DNA of 64,000 nucleotides, from the NCBI GenBank assembly GCA_016710115.1, contig JADJLN010000019.1:62001-126000 (forward strand). The letters run 5' to 3'. Below, piece after piece: positions 57,798 to 64,000 of the stretch. The notes beneath the pieces were generated by a model. The model searched no databases, was not told the origin of the DNA, and saw only the letters and a list, made by a program, of their open reading frames with translations. Positions within the stretch are counted from its first letter, which is position 1, and every line of letters begins with the position of its first letter. The position numbers and the translations under genes are program-made. This DNA is from Saprospiraceae bacterium (GTDB taxonomy: Bacteria > Bacteroidota > Bacteroidia > Chitinophagales > Saprospiraceae).

Positions 57798-58583
57798 ATG
57801 TTTGCGAGACTCCTTGGTATTCCTCTGTTTCTGTTTACACTCATCGGTCTTTACCTGAGTTGGGAGGTGGATGCCGAATATTCCTGGATGATCATCCTGG
57901 GTGTTATCCTGGTGGCGACCAATCATGTATTCAGTCCCCAGATAAACTGGTGGTGGTATACGCGTCATCCCCTCGACCTGGATCCGGCAATGAAAACGTT
58001 TCTGGAACGGTTTGATCTCGCTTATCAACAACTCGGACCCGTTGATAAAACGAGGTTTCGGCAACGAATCGCCCTCTTCAAGATGGGGAATGAATTCATG
58101 CCTCAAGGTTGGGAATCCGTGCCGGAAGATATCCAGGTGGTGATCAGTGCGGCAGCAGTCAAAGTCCGTTTTGATGAGGAAAACCTGTTGTTTTCCAATT
58201 GTGAGAAGATCGTGGTGTATCCGACTGCTTTCCCTTCCCCAGCCCATCAGCAGGAATGGCATTCCAGTGAGTGGTTCTCCGAAGACGGCGTTGTCCTGTT
58301 TGCCGCGGACGCATTGATGCTGGGACTGATGCAACCGACGAAATATCTCGATCTGGCCGTTTACGAATATTGCCGGATACAGAACGAATTAACAGGCCGG
58401 CAACACCAGAATAATCCAGGTGATCCCTGGGCTGAAATTCACAGTCGTACAGGATGGACCATGGAACAGGTGCAACAGATGATCGGATTACAGCGAGTGG
58501 ATGAAATGGCGGTCCTGCAAGCCATCCAATACCAGCCCCTTTTCCAGGTTCAGGGAACCGCATCCGGGCCCACCCAGGCGTGA
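57798..58583 (+). CDS. MtfA-like (M90) membrane protein lacking the HExxH motif
   Basis: The 261-aa protein starts with two membrane helices (about residues 5-25 and 30-50). A cytosolic domain similar to MtfA follows: FRQRIALFKMGNEFMPQGW, then VVISAAAVKVRFDEEN and EKIVVYPTAFPSPA. At the position of the MtfA zinc motif (HExxH) the sequence is VYEYCRIQNELTG, so both His residues and the metal site are lost. It is probably a non-catalytic regulator. An ATG at 57714 would overlap the divergent GCS2-CBS start, so 57798 is preferred. Confidence 0.68.
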   Translation: MFARLLGIPLFLFTLIGLYLSWEVDAEYSWMIILGVILVATNHVFSPQINWWWYTRHPLDLDPAMKTFLERFDLAYQQLGPVDKTRFRQRIALFKMGNEFMPQGWESVPEDIQVVISAAAVKVRFDEENLLFSNCEKIVVYPTAFPSPAHQQEWHSSEWFSEDGVVLFAADALMLGLMQPTKYLDLAVYEYCRIQNELTGRQHQNNPGDPWAEIHSRTGWTMEQVQQMIGLQRVDEMAVLQAIQYQPLFQVQGTASGPTQA

Positions 58584-58953
58584 TGATGGCGATCCGTACG
58601 GTCCGTTATTCGTGAGCATTCCTGACGAATTCGATAGGGATGAGATTGGAGCTGGCTCTGTGCAACGCGACCATTGCCTGTCACTGGGAAACAGGCGGTA
58701 GGACGGAACGTTGTCAGCATGTGGCTGGAAAACGATCAGGCACAACCTGCAGGAAGTGACCTGAAATAACAGAAGATGATCTTCACGACTGAATCAATCC
58801 AACCGAGGGTTATTTCCCCATGGGTCCGGCGGCCGGTATCGTATTCAGAACCCGAATAAATACCGATGGACAATAGAATTTCTTCAACCAATCTTCAACG
58901 GATTGTGTGTCAACCATCGTAAAATGACGGAGAATTTCCTTTTCGAAATACAA
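58584..58953. other. 370-bp spacer with a 47-codon open frame on the minus strand
   Basis: A minus-strand frame from a TTG at about 58948 to a stop at 58808-58810 encodes a short peptide including RHFTMVDTQSVEDWLKKFYC. It starts right after the recQ stop. It has some coding-like character but no family is recognised; it could be a gene remnant. The rest of the spacer shows nothing. Confidence 0.25.
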
Positions 58954-61115
58954 CTAGTCAGTGCCTGACGTCACCTCTTCTTTCCGGTTTTGATGCCAGC
59001 CGGCTATGGCCAGTTTGATCTTCCCGTAACCCAGTCCTTCGGGCAAGTACTGCATGACGGTATTGATCGATTCCGGCTGACCGAGTTCCAGCCATGCAGT
59101 TTGAATGGTTTTTTGCTCCTCCGCGGTCACATACTGGTCAATTTCCAGATGTTCTCCGTGTTCGATCATCCAGGCCAGATGACCATACAGTGTTTCAAGC
59201 CCCAATCCTCGGGCATGCATGATTTCCTCCAGGGAAGTGCCAGCCTGTAGGTAATCGAGGGTTTCCAGATAGGTGGCTCCCTTGATGCTTTTTACCCATT
59301 CCTGGCTAGTATAGTACGATCGGATCTCCCGAATGATCTCCGGTCCATAACGCCCTCGTTTGTGTGCTGAAAACCCGGGAATTTCTTCCAGTTGACCCGT
59401 AAATAATGTCGGGCTCTCCATCAGGGCAACAAGCGTTGCATCACTCAGAATGTTTGCCGGACTGACACCTTCCTGATCTGCACATCGTTTTCGCCACTGG
59501 GTGATGCGCGCCAGCAACTCACGTCGGAACGTCTGTCGCGGGGTTTCTTTTTCACCTTCTCGCGGGTCTCCTTCTCCTTGACGTTTTCCGGCCTGGTCAG
59601 TGAAACGGATTCCCTGCCAAAGAGCACATCCTGGCCGATCGATGTCATTTTCAGATGACCGTATTCTGTATAGTCGATCGACACCAATCCACGGTCGATC
59701 AGCTGCGTCAGATATTGGACCCAGTGGTCCCGAGAATACCCTCTTCCTGCGCCATAGGTTTTTACCCGGTCATACCCGCCTTCACGGATCTCCCGGGTAC
59801 CCGCCCCGCGAAGGATGTCCACAAGCAATTGGAGGCCAACCGTCTGATTGACCCGGGCAATGGCTGAGAGCGCCATCTGAGCAATCTGAGTGCCATCAAA
59901 TGAGGTAACCGGTTGATCACACCGATCACAATGACCACAACCCTGAAGCCGGCTTTCTCCAAAATAGCTGAGAATGGCGTTGGTCCGACAGGAGGTGGCC
60001 TGCGAATAGGAAAACATGCGGTCCAGTTTCTGGATCTGAACCTCCTTGAACGCTTCCGGTGATTCACTGTCTGTGATCATCATCCGGTATGTCATGACAT
60101 CTCCGAACCCGGCGAAAAGAAGGGTATGCGCCTGTACACCATCTCGACCAGCCCGACCAATCTCCTGATAATAGCTTTCGATGTTTTTGGGCAGGTTGTA
60201 GTGGATGATCCACCGAATATTGGATTTGTCGATCCCCATCCCGAATGCGATGGTGGCACAGATGATCTGAATATTGTCACGTTGAAAATCTTCCTGGACG
60301 CGATCCCGTTCCTGGCGATCCATTTTTGCGTGATAATGAGCGGCACGGAATCCTTCCTTGCGCAACTGTTCGGCAACTTTTTCTGTCGATTTCCGGGAGA
60401 GACAGTACACAATCCCCGGTTGATCCTGGCGATCCTGGAGAAATCGAAGGATGCGCCCCATGCGTTGGCTGGCTGGCTGGACCTCGATATGAAGATTTTC
60501 GCGTGCAAAACTGCCAAGAAAAAGTCCGGGTGAACGCAGACCGAGTTGCTTGACAATATCTGTTTGAGTCGCGGGATCCGCCGTTGCCGTCAGAGCAATC
60601 ACGGGGATACCGGGCAGACGCTGTATGACCCCGGAAAGCTGGGCATATTCCGGTCGGAAGTCGTTGCCCCACATGGAGACACAGTGGGCCTCATCAATGG
60701 CAACCAGAGTCAGCGGAAGAGTGGCCAGATAATCCAGAAATGAAGGCGACATGACCTTTTCCGGGGAGACATAGAGCAACTTGACTTTTCCCTGCCTGAT
60801 CTCCTCGTGGATGTGGATCTTTTCTGCACTGTCCAGTGTACTGTTGATGGCATGTGCATTGATCCCGTTGGTGCGCAGGGCCTCCACCTGATCTTTCATC
60901 AGGGCAATAAGCGGAGAAATGACCAGGGCGACACCATCTTTCACCAGTGCCGGGATCTGGTAGCAAAGTGACTTTCCGCCTCCGGTGGGCATGATCACCA
61001 GGGCATCCTGCCCGGACAACACCTGTTCGATCGCCTCTCGTTGATGAGGACGAAACTGATCATATCCGAATACCTGTTGCAGCAACAGCTGCGGATCCCG
61101 GGTTTCCTGTGCCAT
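58954..61115 (-). CDS. recQ: ATP-dependent DNA helicase RecQ (one-base frameshift near 59545)
   Basis: The 3'-5' helicase starts at the ATG at 61115 (MAQETRDPQ). Visible motifs are Walker A MPTGGGKSLC (residues 42-51), DEAH in AIDEAHCVSMWGNDFRPEY, STAT-equivalent ALTATAD, motif VI EIGRAGRDG and the zinc-binding CGHCDRC. The aromatic loop reads SMWGNDF instead of SQWGHDF. The RQC domain follows. The frame then breaks near AAACCCCGC (59540-59550), and one added base continues into the HRDC domain (LLARITQWRKRCADQEGVSP). The repaired length is 720 aa, as expected for this type. Confidence 0.92.
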
Positions 61116-61401
61116 GGGATGAGTTTGCTGCAAATCTAAACAAAATGTTTTGAAATGTGGTAAGGGAACATGGCAATATGGAAAATGTGTTCCTGGTTCC
61201 TTCGTTCCTGGTTCCTGGTTGCTTGGGAGGATTGACAGGATGGAGGGGTAAACGGCGAAAGGTAAATGGTATAGGGCCAAAGAACCGAACGCAGAATACC
61301 GAACTTCCTCCCTGCCCCGACTTTCGAAATAACTCAATAACTGCATTCCCAGTGCAAGTGCCAATAACAGGCCCACTACCTTTGTTGGCATTTCTTGCTC
61401 A

Positions 61402-62337
61402 TTGAACCCTTCAGATTTGTCCATTTCTCAACGCACAGGTATCTTCATTGTCATCATCGGCAACATCCTTTTCTCGGCCAAGGCCATCTTTGCCAAGTTG
61501 ATCTACCCGTACGGGGTGGATGCCACCACCTTGATGACCCTGCGGCTGGGTTTTTCCTTTCCCTTTTTTGCTGTGGCGGCGATCTGGTCCTGGCGACAGA
61601 AGCCTGGATTTCGCCTGACCAATCGCGAATGGCGCAAGCTGTCACTGTTTGCCTTCCTGGGCTACTATGGCGCCAGCTTCCTGAATTTCCTGGGTTTGAA
61701 AACCGTATCGGCCGGATTGGAGAGATTGATCCTGTTCACCTATCCGACCATCGTCGTCCTCCTATCCTCCTTGTTTCGGAAAATACCGATCACCCGACAG
61801 CAATGGCTGGCCTTGATCCTGACCTATGGCGGTATTACCCTCGTGTTGGTGCCCGGATTGCGGGAGTCCACCCAAATGGGCTGGGGAGCTCTGCTCATCC
61901 TGGGGAGTTCCATCTTCTTTGCATCCTATCTGATCCTGGTGGGCGATACCATTTCCCGATTCGGCAGCATCCTGTTCACCAGCCTCATCATGATGATCGC
62001 CGGGAGTATGACCTTTATCCACTTTTCACTCACACGATCCATGGCCGATCTCCAGTGGCCACTGGAGGTGTATTTACTCTTTCTTGGATTGAGTATTTTT
62101 TCCACGGTGATCCCGGTGTTTCTGATTTCGGAAGGTATTCGTCGCCTGGGGGCGAGCAACACGGCCATCATTGCGAGTGTGGGCCCTGTAGCAACCATTG
62201 TCTTGGCATTCTTTTTCCTGCACGAACCGATCACCGCCATCCAACTGGCTGGAACGGCCCTTGTTCTGTTCGGTGTATGGCAAGTGAGTAAACGCCCGGA
62301 TCGACCGGTGGGGGATACACCAATACGGGTGAGATAA
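61402..62337 (+). CDS. EamA-family (DMT superfamily) transporter
   Basis: The 311-aa inner-membrane protein has about ten helices in two EamA repeats. The first runs from ISQRTGIFIVIIGNILFSAK and includes LGYYGASFLNFLGLKTVSAG; the second includes LILGSSIFFASYLILVGDTI and LGASNTAIIASVGPVATIVL. The substrate is unknown; EamA proteins export metabolites or amino acids. The start is a TTG at 61402; no ATG exists nearby in frame. The 286-bp spacer upstream carries short GTTCCTG repeats at 61189-61220. A long repeat array begins 8 nt downstream. Confidence 0.85.
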   Translation: MNPSDLSISQRTGIFIVIIGNILFSAKAIFAKLIYPYGVDATTLMTLRLGFSFPFFAVAAIWSWRQKPGFRLTNREWRKLSLFAFLGYYGASFLNFLGLKTVSAGLERLILFTYPTIVVLLSSLFRKIPITRQQWLALILTYGGITLVLVPGLRESTQMGWGALLILGSSIFFASYLILVGDTISRFGSILFTSLIMMIAGSMTFIHFSLTRSMADLQWPLEVYLLFLGLSIFSTVIPVFLISEGIRRLGASNTAIIASVGPVATIVLAFFFLHEPITAIQLAGTALVLFGVWQVSKRPDRPVGDTPIRVR

Positions 62338-62345
62338 AATCACAA

Positions 62346-63132
62346 ATTCCAAATAACAAATTCCAGATAAATTAGAAGCACCAATATTCAATGACCAAAA
62401 CGAGGATGAGGATTTGACGTTGAATTCAATCATCCAGAATATTCTCCATGAGTGGAGAAATCCCAAAAAGCAAATTCCAAATTCCAAATAAATTCAAAGC
62501 ACTAATATTCAATGACCGAAACGAGGATTTGACGTTGAATTCAATCATCCAGAATACTCTCCATAAGTGGAGAAATCCCAAAAAGCAAATTCCAAATTTC
62601 AAATAAATTCAAAACTCCAATATTCAATGACCGAAACGTGGATGAGGATTTGACCTTGAATTCAATCATCCAGAATACTCTCCATGAGTGGAGAAATCCC
62701 AAAAAGCAAATTCCAAATTCCAAATAAATTCAAAGCACCAATATTCAATGACCAAAACGAGGATGAGGATTTGACCTTGAATTCAACAAGTCAGAATACT
62801 CTTTATGACTCTGAAAGCACCAAAAAACAAATCCAAAATCCCAAATAAATTCAAAACTCCAATATTCAATGACCAAAACGAGGATGAGGATTTGACCTTG
62901 AATTCAACAAGTCAGAATACTCTTTATGACTCTGAAAGCACCAAAAAACAAATCCCAAATTCCAAATAAATTCAAAACTCCAATATTCAATGACCGAAAC
63001 GTGGATGAGGATTTGACGTTGAATAAACAGATCAGAGTACTCTTCATGATTTGAGAAGCACCAAATAACAAATCCCAAATAAATTCAAAGCACCAATATT
63101 CAATGGCCGAAACAGTCTTTTGTTTCGGTCAT
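62346..63132. repeat. tandem array of about seven 115-122 bp AT-rich repeats
   Basis: Each unit contains CCAATATTCAATGACC, (A/G)AAACG(A/T)GGATGAGGATTTGAC and GAATTCAA or a variant, followed by a purine-rich tail (CAAATCCCAAAT...). Six units are complete and a seventh is partial, ending in an inverted copy (CAATGGCCGAAACA paired with TGTTTCGGTCATTG at 63099-63132). Units diverge from one another by about 5-20%. Reading frames across it are artefacts. To 63436 the spacer continues with scattered inverted fragments of the same text. Confidence 0.9.
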
Positions 63133-63155
63133 TGGTTTTTCGAATTTCGAATTTG

Positions 63156-63175
63156 CCTGGCCGCCGGCAGGCGGG
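63156..63175. repeat. REP-like GC-rich palindrome
   Basis: CCTGGCCGCCGGCAGG folds on itself and is followed by CGGG. It resembles the hairpins at 2542 and 5975, and again lies beside a tandem repeat array. Confidence 0.4.
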
Positions 63176-63436
63176 TTTGTTTTTTGGTTCTTGTGATTTG
63201 TGATTTTTTTTGTGATTTGACGATTGAGATTTGGAATTTCTCCCAGTTGATCATTCTTCATTCTATCCCCGATGTCTCACATGTTTCGGTCATTGATTTT
63301 TCGAATTTGTTTGTTTTTTGGTGCTTGGAATTTGTGATTTCCTCTGGGGTGTGCTTGTTATTTGTGATTTCCCCTTCACTCCTGCTCTTGCAACTTGTTT
63401 GACAACAGAGTAACTTGGGCACTTCAATCCCTCCTG

Positions 63437-64000
63437 ATGAAATGTCTGTACATCGCGGCCATCCTCATGGCCCTTTCCCTGTCTGCTGCTTCAGCACAGA
63501 ATGCCGCTCCTGAAGTCATCATCACCAATGTATCGGTGGATGAACCCGCCCAGGCAGTCTATGTGACCTACGACCTGCTGGATAATGAATACGATCCATG
63601 CGACGTGTGGTTCGGCATCTCACTTGACGGAGGCCAGACCTTCCTGGCAGATAATGGGACTGTTTTCGGTGATATCGGGCCTGGGATATTGACCGGTACG
63701 GATCATCAGATCTCCTGGTTTGCCCAGTCGGTACCCGATCTTTATCAGGCCATTATCCGGGTAGTCGCGGATGACGGGTATCCCGTAGACATTCAGGCCC
63801 TGGTCGATCAGGTCAATGAAGCTGGTGTGTATGACCATTTGTCAGAACTGGCGGTCAAACGGCATCACACTGGAAATCCCTCCGGATTGGAACAGGTCAG
63901 GGACACCCTGTCCTCCCTGTTTGAACAGTATGGCCTTCAGGTGGAACAGCAACCGGCTTTCTTCCAAACCTACAGCTACCCCAATATCCTGGCCCGCCAG
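63437..64000 (+). CDS. secreted M28-like peptidase, N-terminal part (3' end outside window)
   Basis: The ATG at 63437 starts a signal peptide (MKCLYIAAILMALSLSAASA-Q). An Ig-like beta domain follows (VSVDEPAQAVYVTYDLLDNE, then FGISLDGGQTF). From about residue 125, VYDHLSELAVKRHHTGN and LFEQYGLQVEQQ lead to NILARQ at the window edge. This order is typical of secreted M28 zinc aminopeptidases before the PGxxD/metal-site region, which lies outside. The catalytic site is not visible, so the call is moderate. Confidence 0.65.
   Translation, partial: MKCLYIAAILMALSLSAASAQNAAPEVIITNVSVDEPAQAVYVTYDLLDNEYDPCDVWFGISLDGGQTFLADNGTVFGDIGPGILTGTDHQISWFAQSVPDLYQAIIRVVADDGYPVDIQALVDQVNEAGVYDHLSELAVKRHHTGNPSGLEQVRDTLSSLFEQYGLQVEQQPAFFQTYSYPNILARQ

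Noticed and set aside
57726..58334. About 200-residue N-terminal extension of the GCS2-CBS protein
   Set aside because: It is the antisense of the MtfA-like gene, has a His/Gln-rich random composition and no family similarity. The ATG at 57725 begins the conserved part.
58954..59517. Separate HRDC-domain gene
   Set aside because: It is the C-terminal domain of RecQ after a one-base frameshift; joined, the length and domain order are those of standard RecQ.
62346..63110. CRISPR array
   Set aside because: The units are 115-122 bp with continuous similarity, with no alternating constant repeat and variable spacers, and no cas genes are nearby.
62541..63402. Small open frames across the 120-bp repeats and the following spacer
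   Set aside because: They are low-complexity products of the repeat text on either strand with no start context or conservation.

Overview
The window comes from a member of the Bacteroidota, most likely the Saprospiria/Saprospiraceae. The evidence is: type IX secretion (T9SS) C-terminal sorting domains and gliding-motility-type C-terminal domains on several giant PKD-rich proteins; a DAHP synthase/chorismate mutase fusion; the tiny basic AURKAIP1/COX24-like protein typical of the phylum; TAnnTTTG-type promoter boxes; and intergenic short tandem repeats. No phage, transposase, CRISPR array or rRNA was seen. There is one tRNA (Gln).

Layout. 1-6 kb: two secreted/lipoprotein unknowns, exonuclease III and two tandem secreted thioredoxin-fold proteins. 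6-9.4 kb: a repeat-rich spacer, an MFS transporter, dapD and a small membrane protein. 9.4-20 kb: a surface-polysaccharide locus with six sulfotransferase genes (one a fused two-domain protein), a GT-A glycosyltransferase, a Wzm/Wzt-like ABC exporter pair and an MBOAT acyltransferase fused to an SGNH domain. This reads as a sulfated and acylated glycan pathway. 20.4-28.1 kb: a tightly overlapping six-gene minus-strand cassette (two DUF1549-like lipoproteins, a Tat-exported DUF1501-like protein, a cytochrome-c-like lipoprotein, a small lipoprotein and a CUB/Ig-like gliding-type surface protein). 28.2-36.1 kb: tRNA-Gln and metabolic genes (hpt, vanadium haloperoxidase-like, NUDIX, DAHP synthase/chorismate mutase, pdxA, rsmA, a TM2-TPR-SHOCT protein, a CBS-domain protein). 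36.2-42.6 kb: T9SS cargo genes flanked by two copies of the CBS gene. 42.7-49.3 kb: class I aldolase, an M43-like protein with a substituted catalytic Glu, and a 4.4 kb PKD adhesin gene. 49.5-62.3 kb: housekeeping genes (rng, HU, yicC, gmk, corA, apaG, recQ), a GCS2-CBS fusion, an MtfA-like protein lacking its zinc motif, and an EamA transporter. 62.3-63.1 kb: an array of about seven 115-122 bp repeats, followed by the start of a secreted M28-like peptidase.

Sequence quality matters here. About nineteen single-base indels, mostly one-base losses at or beside homopolymers, split genes that are otherwise intact, including aldolase, yicC, HU and recQ. I treat these as one gene each and think sequencing/assembly error is more likely than gene decay. 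Coordinates of such genes span the whole locus.

The most notable observations are the multi-sulfotransferase glycan locus, the overlapping DUF1501/cytochrome/surface-protein cassette, an octamer repeat whose copy number decides whether a secreted metalloprotease has a start codon in frame, and the mosaic (gene-conversion-like) divergence between the two CBS gene copies.
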